Shown here: positions 1-12,400 of the stretch, piece after piece | How the letters are laid out: each line of letters begins with the position of its first letter | How positions within the stretch are numbered: the first letter of the stretch is position 1 | DNA from: Pollenia angustigena | Lineage: Eukaryota > Arthropoda > Insecta > Diptera > Polleniidae | Reading direction: 5' to 3' | DNA: 64,000 nucleotides | NCBI GenBank assembly: GCA_930367215.1 | Contig: OV884058.1 | Coordinates: 215,864,208-215,928,207 of the forward strand | The notes under the pieces: model-generated | Databases searched by the model: none | Seen by the model: the letters and a program-made list of their open reading frames with translations, nothing else | What the model was told of the DNA's origin: nothing | Position numbers and translations under genes: made by a program

Positions 1-690
1 TACCATAGAGAAAAAAATCCTTATGCATGGCCGAAAGCCCAACCGTGCTATCAATCGTACCAAAACTGTATAATTATCCGGATTTTAAAATCTTGATTCT
101 AAATTTGGGATTTTTAGTTTTGGGCATATGAACTCCACCGAAAATGTTTAATGTCACTTTCTTTGTGTTCTTTTTTGGGGTTAAAATTCATTATAAATTT
201 TGTGGTGATTTTTCATAATGAAGAATAACCCCAAATTTAGGGTCATATTTCATTTTATTTTTAGGGTTATTTTTCATTTTTTTTTTGGGGTAATTTTCAT
301 TAAAAATATAGGGCCATATTGCATTATGAAAAATAGCCCCAAATTTGGGGGTCAATTTTCATTTATTTTTTGGGGCCATATTTCCTGGGGCCATATTCCG
401 CAGCGCCGAAAAAGTCATTGCGCCCGGCCGAAGGCCGTTTATGAAGGGTAGCTTTATTTATCGAAGCCGGTGTTCTGTATACCAAATTATAAATTTGAAA
501 ATGAAATAATCTCCCAAAAAATATATTGGGGCTTTATTTCATAATGATTTTTTGGGGTATAATTTCATATGAAATAATACCCCAATTAAAAAATATTAAA
601 TAACACCCCAAACAAAATGAAATAACTTTTGGGGGGTTATTTAATTATTTTTTTGGGGGGTTATTTTTTGGGGAGTTATTTCATGCCGCC
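1..690. repeat. AT-rich array with GGGG/CCCC runs
   Basis: Short AT-rich blocks such as TTTTTTGGGG and CATTTTATTTTT alternate with G4-G6 runs. The runs are mostly G on the + strand, with CCCC runs at about 516, 580 and 605, so part of the array is inverted. Between them, at 420-470, lies GCGCCCGGCCGAAGGCC followed by a TATCGAAGCC end; the same block recurs near 47977 and 48027 inside a foldback element, so it is a dispersed repeat. A 77-codon frame at 218 is made only of these repeats and is not a gene. Confidence 0.6.
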
Positions 691-956
691 AGATGGTTCA
701 TCATCTGGTGTTGGTGCTGGTGAATGTGTACAATTTCATTTTCTACTTCAAGAAGCTTTTTAGACATTTCATTACCAATTAAACAGACCGTTGATTTATT
801 GGCGAAGGAAAAATGGTTCGATTTCTAATGCTAACAAATTAAAATTTTAAAAAATTTTATTATAAATTCCCGAAGATTCACGGACAAAATTTCCCGGAAT
901 TAATTTGAAAAAAATGTCCCAAGATTCCCAGGAATTCTTTTCCGCGTAGAAACTCT
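691..956 (-). mobile_element. hAT-like non-autonomous element, copy 1 (fragment)
   Basis: This is the reverse complement of the first part of the elements at 12272 and 50855. It ends with the shared terminus, read on the minus strand as AGAGTTTCTACGCGG, followed by the CCCGGGAAT-type block, and extends into the short coding stretch seen in copy 2. It is cut off at about 691, where the G-run array begins. Confidence 0.6.
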
Positions 957-1597
957 TATTGTTAGTTAAATAAAAGCTTTTAAAAAAAATAATATTTAAA
1001 ATATGTAGGTAGTTAATGTATTTTTTATTTTGTTTTTTACTTGTTTTTCGTTTAATTCCACTCAATAATTTATTTTTAAATTGATGAGTGGGGTTCGGAA
1101 CACACGATTGCGCTAGTAGTGTTATTTTAACAGTTTTTAATTTTTAATAATTTTCATTATTTTACAATACACATCTCTCTTCAAATTTTTTTTTTTTTCA
1201 AAATCAACTTAAATTTATTAATGCTTGTTCTATTATAGTATAGAGAAATCTTAACGAAAGTTTTAGGAATACAAATTAATAACAAAAATTCATGATAATT
1301 TAAATAAAAGAAAATATTTGATAAGATTTAAATTAAATATCTGATAAAGTGGAAAATGACTTCAACTAGGTAATTAATATTAAAGGGAAAAATGTAGAAA
1401 ATAATGTTGAATACAAATTTTCCTGTAACTCTTGGAGCATAACTACTTATTGTCATTCTCTTGTTTATAGTGTTTATGGTGTTTACGTGATTATGTCTCT
1501 TTTAAAATAACAATTTATATTATCTTCTAGCTTTTATTTAATGTTATAGAAAAGGTAATAAAGCAATATTTGAGTTTTCTTTTAGTAACTGTATTCT
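957..1597. other. AT-rich DNA, nothing recognised
   Basis: I see no gene, terminal inverted repeat or tandem array here. It is probably 5' intronic or flanking DNA of the receptor gene. Confidence 0.5.
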
Positions 1598-1835
1598 AAC
1601 AAGTAAGAGTGCTATATTCGGCTGTGCCGATTCTTATATACCCTTCACCATTGTGCGAGCAGAATACAGAGCAACTAGACAAAAACTAAATAAAACTTGG
1701 AAATATTTTTTTTTTTAATAAGATACAACCGGTTTTGAACTTCGCTTTTCATAAGAGCCCAGAATATATATACTTTATAGGGTGTAGGATCAATATTGTA
1801 TATACCTTTTTACCTTCGGTGAAGGGTATAAAAAG
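1598..1835 (+). repeat. Interspersed repeat, hairpin-ended, subfamily B short copy
   Basis: It starts with AACAAGTAAGAGTGCTATAT and the hairpin TTCGGCTGTGCCGA, continues with TATACCCTTCACCATTGTG, and ends with the GGGTATAAAAAG terminus. The same two ends bound the dominant repeat of this window (for example 34558-36945). A CCAGAATATATATACTTTAT block lies near the 3' end. This copy is internally deleted. Confidence 0.65.
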
Positions 1836-1854
1836 AGTAATTTTCGGGAATTCA

Positions 1855-2087
1855 GGGTTCTAATCACTGCATTCGATACTATCGTATCAAATAAACTATT
1901 GAATTTTTTTGCATACGATAGACACTGGCGTTTCGAATGAAAACTCGATAAATGTAATGTCGAGTTACTCGATGTACAATGCTATTATTTCAAATTCAAT
2001 ACATTTCATTCAATATCGAGTTTCAAGATAGCAAAATAAATAATTTCGATGAATTTTGCTCGATATCGTATGCGGTGATTAGACCCC
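1855..2087. mobile_element. MITE with CTAATCACYGCAT terminal inverted repeats
   Basis: The left end GGGTTCTAATCACTGCATTC and the right end, reversed as GGGGTCTAATCACCGCATAC, form inverted termini. CAG lies outside both. The interior has AACTCGATA/TATCGAGTT palindromes. A second, partial copy at about 58405-58545 is interrupted by the LINE at 58546. Confidence 0.65.
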
Positions 2088-2094
2088 AGTATTT

Positions 2095-3172
2095 CTGTTG
2101 TAACTCATACAAATTTCCGACATTTTGATATATAAGTCATATCCATAGGACGTATAGCAGCCCTAAAATTTAGGTTTTTATAAAAATTTTGATGTTTTTT
2201 AGCCCATTTTTTGAGTATTTTGCTCATAAATTACCCATTGTCTAACCGATTTGATAGTTTTATATACCGACGTGTTAAGGAAGAATTTTACCATTTACTT
2301 AAGTTATATTTATATATAAACATTTATATAAACTTGTAAATATATATTTTAAGAAAGTTAATTTTAAAAAAGAGTAATTTTTGTGGATTCAGTATTTCGG
2401 TTATAACTCTGCCATTTTTTAACCGATTTGGCAGATTTGTATACCGACGTGTTGAAGAAGAAATTTACCATTTACTTTAGTTATAAAGCTTGGACTCGGG
2501 GAGATCTATGGTTCCCGAAAGTTGGGTATTTAAAAAAAAAATTTAATTTTGGTCATAACTTTTTTGTATCTGAACCGATTTTCCTGAGTTTTTTATAAAA
2601 TATGTTCTACTAAAAATATTTTGATATATAAGTCATATCCATAGGACATATACAGACCTTTAATTAAGGTTTTTATAAAATTTTTAATTTTTTTTGTACG
2701 GGAGGTGCCACGCCCACTCTCCAATCCCGCCCACATTTTGTAGGATGGTGTGTATTGGCAACCTTAATGTGTGTGCCTAATTTGGAAACTTTGGCTCTTG
2801 CCGTTCTCAAGATATACAGAAATAAAAAAAATACAACAACAACAAGGGATTTTTGGAAAAATTTAGAGGTAGTCGTGGTTTTTTGCTCATATCTACGTCA
2901 TTTTTGGACCGATCTGGCTGAATTTCAATAGCAAGAAATGGTATGTAACATAAATGTAAAACAAGCCGCTATCATGTCTGCATTATTTGGAAAACACATA
3001 TCAAACGTAAGACTGACAGACGGACAGACGGACATCGTTTAATCAACTTCTCTTCTCATATGGACCCAGAATATATACACTTTATGGGGTCCAAAATCAA
3101 TATTGTGGAAATTACAAACGTTATGACAAACCTTTATATACCCTTTTACACCTGTGGTGAAGGGTATAAAAA
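2095..3172 (+). repeat. Interspersed repeat, subfamily B long copy
   Basis: A related block (TTTTGATATATAAGTCATAT) occurs twice, near 2122 and 2620. The 3' part has GACAGACGGACAGACGGACA, then CCCAGAATATATACACTTTA and a TATACCC...GGGTATAAAAAA end. These are the same signatures as in the dominant repeat, but the sequence has diverged from it. CCACGCCCACT is at about 2709. Confidence 0.6.
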
Positions 3173-3327
3173 ATTGTCCTTTCAGTTTTCTTAAGCCGCT
3201 TATACAGAAACTTTTATCTTTGTCATTTTAATAAATTTAATTTATTTATTAATTTTTTTATTTTTTTCAACTATAAAAAGAAAAAACTTTTTTTCAAAAT
3301 ATATTTTCTTCTTTTTCATATTTACAG

Positions 3328-3478
3328 ATCACAATTTTATATGGTTTCATATTTTTTACGGGCGTTGTGGGGAACGTTTTAGTTTGTGTCGTGATTATTA
3401 AACACAAAATGATGCACACAGCCACAAATTATTATCTATTCAGTCTTGCTGTGTCAGATCTTATTTATTTAATATTAG
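3328..3478 (+). CDS. CapaR: Receptor exon 1 of the visible set (TM1-TM2)
   Basis: The acceptor is TTTACAG before 3328 and the donor GTAAGT is at 3479. The exon holds 50 codons plus one base. It encodes [10 protein letters not shown] at the start of TM1, the GN motif, [15 protein letters not shown] in the first cytoplasmic loop, and LAVSD of TM2. It opens in phase 0, so the missing upstream exon with the start codon and extracellular N-terminus must end on a codon boundary. No convincing candidate for it was found in 1-3300. Confidence 0.85.
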
Positions 3479-6400
3479 GTAAGTAAAATAAATTGTTGTC
3501 GTTATTACTTTTATTAAAAATCGTTAGCTGCTACTTTATACACAGTGGGGGGGATTAAGGAAAAACAAAAGTGAAAGGAAATGTGTGAATTTTTATGTGT
3601 ATAGAAGTATTTAAAGAAGCACCAAATTTCATCTAGTAGATTTTTCAGAAAACAGTAGAGTAGCGAAAAACTTAGCCTAAAGGTCCCGAGTGTAATAAAC
3701 TTTTTTGAACTATAAACTTTCCTAAGCGGGTTTTAGTCTGCAAACAAAATTGCAATCATAAACATACATACATAGATATTTTGGAAATAACACACTAAAC
3801 TTATGCTATGCTCTCTCATTCGTACTTCACAGCCCGATTATGATCCAAATTACAATATTCCGTACATGCATGTAAAGAGTAGTCCATAAAGGAGTAGGAG
3901 AACTCCAAAACTACTCCAAGTATATGGGTAAAAGGTGGTCCATTTAACATAACGATGTCCTAGCAGGGAACTATATAGCCCACCGAAGTAGTCTCTAAAC
4001 TACTCCATGGAGTACTAAAGTGGGCTAGTTTTCAAAGTATCAACCTTTTCATAGAGACAGCGGGTAGGTATGGTAGGAACAAATGATATGCGTTTGCGTT
4101 TGACTTTTTTTTTTTTTAAGCAAACGCACACAAACGCAAATATTTAAGCAAACGCACACAAACGCAAATATTGAAGCTGAACAGACGTGTGTAAGAAAAA
4201 ATAGTTCTGCTGTTTGCTCCTTCTTTTGGTTACTTTTTGGTAAATATGAGATTAAGAAAAAACTTATTTAGATAAAAGTTGTTGGAAACTTCACTAATAA
4301 CAACTTCTTTGAAAACGATTTTTATGTAAAATTAATATTTTCCGAATTATGAGGCATAAAAGTCGGACTTAACGATTTTTCTCAAATTTTGACGGACGTA
4401 AGAGACGGTTAAGCCTTCGCCGACTGTCCTAAAACTTTTTTTGGTGTGGTTTTTTATCAATTGGGGGGTGAGATCATAGAAAAATAGAAAACAAATTTGC
4501 TCAATACAGTTAACGACCCTAGTGGTCATATAAATATACAACTTTCTGTTCTTATCGCACCATGGCGACAGGTATATAAGATTCGTCATAGCTGAATGGA
4601 GCACTCTTGCTTTATTTACACATATTTTTCTTTCTTAACTTCAGCTCCTATATTATTTTTATGGCTAAGAGTATGCCACTTTTATTTGTTATTATTCCCC
4701 CTTTTGTATTTGTACTTTTTGCACGATCTTGTTTGCGTTTTTTATATGTTTAGTTTTCAATATGTTATACAGGCCGACAGCAACATGGACCTCAGTTTTA
4801 ACAACGAGAGCATTTGCCAAATAAAAAGTCAAGTTATTTTTGTGAAAAATTAATGGTATCTTTAGTGAAGGCTCAGTTAGCCGGGAGTAACGGTAACGTT
4901 GCAAATCAGCTGCTTCATTTTGTTGTGTGTAAAGCAATTTAACGATTATAGTTAGCAGTATAGTAATAAGATGTTACTTCTCAATCTATAAGAAAAAGAT
5001 TGGTCTTACTTTTTTACGGTAAGGTTAAGTAACTGTTACTTTCAGCTAACCGAGCCTTAAGTTACTGATATTCTCAGCTAACTAAGCCTTAAGTTAATGT
5101 TACTCTCGGCTAACTGAGCCTTTTTTTATTAAAAATTAAACAAATTGTCTTCTTTAAAAAAATGCAATGGAAAAATAGAAAAATATGTTTTTTATACAAT
5201 TTTAATGATATTATTTTTTTATGAACAGAAACATTTCCTTGAGAAGTTTTGTAAAATATGATTTTTAATATTTTTTGTTTTATATTTTTGCTTGCAGGTC
5301 TTCCTATTGAAGTGATGTTGTACTGGCATCAATACCCGTATTTATTTAGTCTGTCGTTTTGTAAAGCTAGAGCGTATATATCGGAAGCGTAAGTTATTAA
5401 AATTATATTGGAAATATTAATGACGGTGGGATTAAAAAGTTATAAAAGATTGAGGTTAAGATTTGTTTTTAAGGAAGGAGACATATTGAATTAAAAGACA
5501 TGTCAATAAACAGGCCTATTTAAATTGGTTATATGTAATCGGCCTACTTTTCTTAACCAAGATCGTTTGGAAAATATAAGTAAAATTGAATTAGCAGACG
5601 GAGAGGAAATATATTTTCCATATGTTCACCTCTAACAAAGCTATTTTTAACTGAAAATTATCAAACATATTATGATAAATTGTGACTTTTAGATAAAGGA
5701 ATAACCATAATATTTTTAAAAATGGTCAAAGTGCAATTCAATCTTTATGTATCTCTTTGTCACAATATTTAGCAACTGTCACATGTTTCTTTATAAATTT
5801 GACCAAAATAAAAAAAAGCCAAAATTATTTTACAAGTAACCAAAATTTCAAAAACACTTTGCATTTTGCAAAAGATTCACAATTTGACCAGCCACCGGAC
5901 AGAATTTGTCCTAATATACCAAGAAGAAGTAAAAACAGTTCGATATAGTTAGGTTAGGTTAAGAAGGGTTATGTGCCCAAGGGCACACTTCCACCCAGAG
6001 ACCAATGCGGTGCATTGTGAATCCCTTAAATGAAAAAAGAAAGGTATATAAAGAGAAAAGTAAAGAAAAGAAGTATGAAGTGGATAGAATTAAGAAAGTT
6101 AGTAGGTACCACGTACAACTATTACCCTCTTTACAGTCCCCTCAACAGAAACAACCGCACTATTTCCCTGACAAACCCCAGTAGATCAGCCGGATTACAC
6201 CCAGCTCGTCGTGAAATCTATTCCCTAGCCACTTCTGTCTGAGACCATGCATCCAAGGACAATGGCACAATACATGCTCGATCATCTCTAGCTCCTCAGA
6301 ATCATCGCACAACCTGCAGAAGTCCGGTATGGTGTTGTCCCATTTGTCCGTAAAAGCCCTTACAGCACAATGACCCGTCAAGAACCCTATAAGTGTTCTA

Positions 6401-9400
6401 AGACCACCCCTGTGCAATCCCAGTAGAACCATGGTTGCCCCCGCGTCCAATCTGGGCCATAGTGCCCTAGACACCCTGCAATCCGTTCTGTTCCTCCAGG
6501 ATCGGTTAACGTCAACACGGAATTTTTCCCGTATCACCCCATATTAGTAGCATAGGGGGGGCTTTACCCCCTGGCCCTTACCAATAAATCCAGTTTCGAA
6601 CCACCTCTTGCGAGTTCGTCCGCCACCTCATTCTCATCAACCATGCAGTGTCCAGGTACCCAACACAGCCTTACATTGAAGTTCGATATAGTTAGGCTAA
6701 AGCAACTTAATCAGTACGGCAATCAGTAAGGCAACCATATTTGAGTTTAATTCGACCCTTAAAAGTCGACAACAGTTCTATTGTAGTTGCCCGCAATTCT
6801 TATATTATAGCGATTATTGAATCGGCCCGTTATAGGTTATGGCTTCCATTAACCAAAGGAGAAGTAAGACACAGTAGCCATACTTTTTTTTAAGTAGAAA
6901 CCACAATACTTTGAATTAATGTTCAGAACAGATATCAAAAGTGACCAAAAACTAAAGATATTCAGTTAGTGGAAAACTGTTAAGTCAGTTTTACAACTGA
7001 GGAAACAATTTCGCAGCTGAAATCGTTACTAGTAAGGTTAACTAGTGGACTAGTATATTAACAGTTGCTTAATAGTTGTTAGACGTTGTAAAATTAGAAA
7101 GATGTTAAATGCTCTATACATGCCGCTGTTATTGTAGAAATAAAAACAACTCTACAAAAGTCGGTAAAAAACAATTTTCTACTTGTTTGTCGTAGGAACA
7201 ATAACAACACTACAAGAATAAAAACGTTACTTTTTGCTTGGTTTTAGAGTTTACAAATTATTTTCAAGATTAAACATAAATGAATACAAGGAAAATTCCT
7301 GAAGTCTTTTTTGGTTAAACTATTAACATAGTTAAATACATCAAACTTTCAATATCAAATCATATAGTGGCGTTGTGCTGGTTTCTTATAATTGAGAGTT
7401 CCTTCTATAATGTAAACAAATGGGAATTCCACAAAAGTGAAATATTGTGTATGCAGGGTTATCAGATGTGGCGATTTCTCGCCAAACGTGGCGATTTTCA
7501 AACTTGATTTGCGACCTAATTTTCGATTTGGCGACATGGCGATATTTTAAAATAGTTGGCGATTTTGTAGGCTATTTTTGGTGAGCCATGCATTTTTTTT
7601 TTAAACTCGTTAAATTCAATACGAAAAAATTATATTATTTTTATGTATGACATTTTAGGCTTTTAAAGTCAGTAGGTATTTGAAACTAAATTATGTTATG
7701 TTGAAATGGCTGATGAATATATTGAAAATCCAGGAGAAAATTACTTTTCATATTTAAAAAAGAATTAATAAAGCATGAATATACCGATTTCAAGTTTACG
7801 AACATTTCTCCATTATAAAATGTGGCAAATTATTATCACAAACAAAATTCGTTGTAATTAAAAATATTAATGAATCGTAACGTACTTTTAGAGGTTTATG
7901 AAACACAATGGACAAAATGACCGTTTGTAATTGGAGGATATTACATCCTATTTAAATCAGTTTTGGCCATTAGGACAAGTCAGGTACGTACCATTTTAAA
8001 GTACTTGCTTTGGCTGTTCATTATATGGTGCTAAATCCAACTAGTAACTACTGAGTTAAAAATGTATTTTCAATAATAAACTTCACTAAAACTCTCCTTC
8101 TAAGTAGAATGCAGTTCTTGACGCGGTGTTACGAGTTATAAATTACATATATGAATGTTAATACTACATGATGCACTTCTTTTGTACCTTCGTTGAAAAA
8201 ATTGAATTCACTTACAATGTTTTTCAAAAAAGAAGATCAAAGAATATATATTATGGCGACTTTTTTTAAATTTTTGGCGGATTTTAGCGATTTGGAACAA
8301 ATTTATTTTTTAAGATTTATAAAAAATATTTTTAATAATTTAAATCATCTATATTTTATTGTCAAAAAGTTAAAAATAAAGGCTTTGGCGATTTTTGACA
8401 TTGAATTTGGCGCAAAAGGTCGAAATCGATCTGATAACCCTGCGTGTATGAGGAAAATAAATTATATAATATTCTCTCTCTCTCGCTCTATCTCGCTCTC
8501 TCTCTCCGATTCCAGGAGTGGTAAGTGCTTAAAGCTAGTTTACACTATCTCACAAGTCTTACGTATTCGATAATACTTTGTGAGATAGAAATCTTATGAG
8601 TTTTGTTGCGACTGTCAAAAAATCTAATTCAACATGACAGTTTGTGTTCACACCATCACACAAAGTATAAACACTTACACATGAAATAAAATGCAACCCT
8701 GATCCAATGAAAAGTATTATTGTTTAGAAATTTTTCAAAAAACGAGGAAGTCGTATGGGATGTCAAACTTTTTTCATAAAATTTGTCATTTTCGTGACAC
8801 ATTGCATTCACACTATCACACTTTGTCATATTACTCGAGTTTTTGACATGTATTAATACAAAGTATAATAGTGTAATCCAGCCTTTAGAAATATTCTCAA
8901 ATAACTTACATATCGATACCTTCCCGTAAGAATGTATTAAGCGACATTTCTAAATTTGTGTAGAAAACGAAAAAAACGTTTCATTTAGTTATTTATTTTC
9001 GGATTTTATTGGAAAAAACATATTTGGAAAGCGATTTTCAGAATACAAAACATATTTAAAAATGTGGCTTAGCATAGTTTCTTTGGCGGATAATACAAAT
9101 TACAGGGTGCCACATTATTCCAGTGAGAAAACTTGGCGGTTGATACAATTTTATTTTCACCCTAGTTTCCTTTGCATCTATGATAGGGCAGCGAAACCCA
9201 GGCCAAAATGTGGCGCTTAATTTCTAGTATAGTTCCACATCAAAAAGTCATTTTCGAAAAAAGTATCGCTTAATACATTCTTACGGGAAAGTATCGATAT
9301 GGACAATATAAACAATAATTAAGTTTTAACACAATATTGTGAAACTTAGTTTTGCTTTTATAAGTACTTATGTATACTGTAAATTAAGCAACAAGTTTAA

Positions 9401-12400
9401 ACTATTATAAAAATTAAGTAGTTTCGCTCCTATGCAGCGTTGCCAAATGTATAGAATTGTCTGCATTTTGCAGTTCTTCTAAGTATTGAGCAGCTTTGAA
9501 ATTTGTTGTTTTAAAAATAAGTTTTTTTGTTAATTTTGCAGTTTTCACATAAATTTGTTTTTACTTTTGATTTTGTTTTATTATTTTTATTTCTTAAGCC
9601 ATAATCTTAACTTATTTTCTTAACACATACCCGTATAACAGTGGCAAGCTTTAAGAGCCGAAGAAACCACAAAAGCGGCTTGGGAAACACGCACTTTCCG
9701 TTCACAGATTAACTGTAATTTTTTCAATAAATTCCAATAAACAACTTTTTTCCTTAAAAATGTTTTATGTTTCGTCTTATCTTTCTAGACCCTGCAAAAT
9801 TTTCACTAGAATGATTTAATTAAGCACTAGGTAGCGCAAACAGTTTGGCAAATATTCAACATTTCGATTATTCTACAAACATGTTTTAATCGCTTGTCAA
9901 ATACAACCAAACAACGCAAAACTGTTGCACAAACGTACAATTTTGACGTTTGAGTAGTTTATTTGGCTTTAAATTTTGAAAATTTAATTATGTCCCTGTT
10001 AACATTTTGTGATTTTTCTTTTTTAAAGTTGCATTTGAGTTTACATAGTAAAATTTTTATTGCAGCAATTTGTCATGTTTGTACACTTGACTAATAGCAA
10101 ATCTGCGCGCGAACTAAAATAATTTTGTGTCAGAGTGTTTTTTTAAGTAGTTAAATAGTACTGAATGAAATTCACATTAGAAACTGGATAGTTTGATTAA
10201 TACAAATTTTTAAATAATTCGGTAAACTGGAACAAACTATAAAGTTCTTGGCTGAGTCGTAACTTTAAATTCTTTGCCGATAGCGCTTAGTGCCCCAATA
10301 TGCATTTTAACCTGTTTTTTTTTAATCCCACTGTATCTTTAAAAAGTGTTTTACATACAGTGTTCATTTCTTAGTATTTTATTGTTTTTATTTTTTACCC
10401 TCATAAATTATTAAATGAAGCCAGTTGTTTGGAAATTTCTTAACTGTGTAAAAATTTCTTCTCTTTTTTTCATTTTTAAATTTAAAAACCCCCATTCACA
10501 ACCACAAAAAAACAACTAGATCTACGTATGTATCAGTTTTAACAATAGTGGCGTTTTCAGTCGAACGTTATTTAGCAATTTGCCATCCTTTACATTTGTA
10601 TGCGATGAGTGGCTTCAAAAGAGCACTGCGTATAATTGCCCTTCTGTGGTTAGTAAGTTTTATTGGAGCCATACCATTTGGCATATGGACAAAAATTAAT
10701 TATTGGTCCTATCCTCCAGGTATGTAAAATCAATTAAGAAAAATTTTATCGAATAATTTTAATAGTTTATTTTGGTTTTTGCTCTTTATAGATCAGACAC
10801 AAATAGAGGAATCGGCTTATTGTGGTTTCGATACGCCTGGAAATATACCTTTATTTGAGGTTTCCTCTTTGGTCTTCTTCTTTATACCCATGTTTTTAAT
10901 ATTTTATTTTTATGGTCGTATGGGTGCCAAAATACGCTCAACAACCACACAACAATTGGGTGAGTTGTTTTTGTATTTTGTTTGTGAATAAAGATTTTTT
11001 TGAAAATAAAATATTTGAACCATTATAATTGAAATAATTGAATTTAAATTTTTTTTCCTATTCCAATTTTTTGCAGGTGTCCAACAGGGTTCCATGCATA
11101 GAGAATCAAGACATCAACAGTCACGTAAAGCCGTCATTAGAATGTTGGGTGAGTAAAGTTGCATAATTTAGGGAAGTACATATGCAAAATAATCGAAGTG
11201 AGATTTAAGGCATTTTCATTTATCAGAATTATTTTGAAATGTCAGCTTATTTCGGAATATATAAATGTAGAAAAATTAGTTAATATTTTAGTTAAAAGAA
11301 AACAAAAAAAAAAAAAAACGTATAGAAAAGTTTTATTTCAAAAATTACTTTTTAATCCTTCCCAGTAAAAAATTTTCTCCAAAAGGAGTAGGTTTTATGT
11401 ATGAATTCATACCTCAAATCGCTTCAAACCTGCTGATGGGATGCCTGATTTTTGTATGGGATGTTCCCGGTTTGGAGGACTATTTTCTGCTTACAATAAG
11501 CGCTTCTTTTAGCATGCAAACAAAGCACTCCTTAAGTGCTTTTTTAAGGGCTAACTATAATAACATATTCATTAATGTTTTTCTTTTACTGGTTTAAATT
11601 CCTTTTTTCAATAATTTTCGTAAACCATAATATATTGTTACGTTTTTCCTTTAATAAACGCGTTTGAGTTCTTTTAATTGCAAATCCAAATAAATATACA
11701 CACACACACTTATTTAACTTAACAAACTTTACTAAAATTAATTATTTTGAATAATTAGTATTGTGGTAATTTTGTTGAACCATTTATGGTTCTTAATCCA
11801 AATTTTCAATATTTTCAATCAGGCTGTTATTGATAACCATTCATTCTTGACTGACCTGAGATTCGAACCCAGGCGGCTGGTTACCCTGACATGTTTTGAT
11901 CGCTACCACTCGATCTCCTCAGAGGGATTTGCCGTCTTAAGCTAAGATCCAACTATCGACGCAATGTACCAATTTTTGGCGTATTTCATGTGCCGATAGT
12001 GTGAACGTTCAAAATGTTTTAATATGCGACAATCTGTGCCGAAATTGTGCTGACTGTGGACAATCAAAATTAACCTAGATGCGCCGATAATGCGAACACT
12101 ATTTAGCACAATGTGGAGCAATCAAATTGTTTAATCACCAATCAGCGCCGATACAAGGGATGGCAAAACGAAATTTTTAAATTACACAAACTGGTTACTA
12201 AAATTTTACTTTTTTGAGCTTAATTGTACCAAAATTACATTTGTTTTATCTATTATTTATGTATTGAAACTAGAGTTTCTACGCGGGAAAGAATTCCCGG
12301 GAATCCAGGGACATATTTTTTAAATTATTCCCGGGAAATTTTTTTCGGGAATTTTCGGGAATTTCAAATGAAATTTTATGATATTTTAATTTGTTAGCAT

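Noticed and set aside
218..451. 77-codon frame in the G-run array
   Set aside because: It is the translation of GGGG and ATTTTCATTT units only; no domain, start context or conservation.
4347..4604. Minus frame ending KSDFYAS, similar to a phrase in the LINE at 59219
   Set aside because: Only seven residues match at the very end and the rest has no LINE similarity; likely chance.
11850..11945. Possible tRNA gene
   Set aside because: A and B boxes are present, but the cloverleaf does not close and a dispersed relative exists at 30240; a SINE is the better reading.
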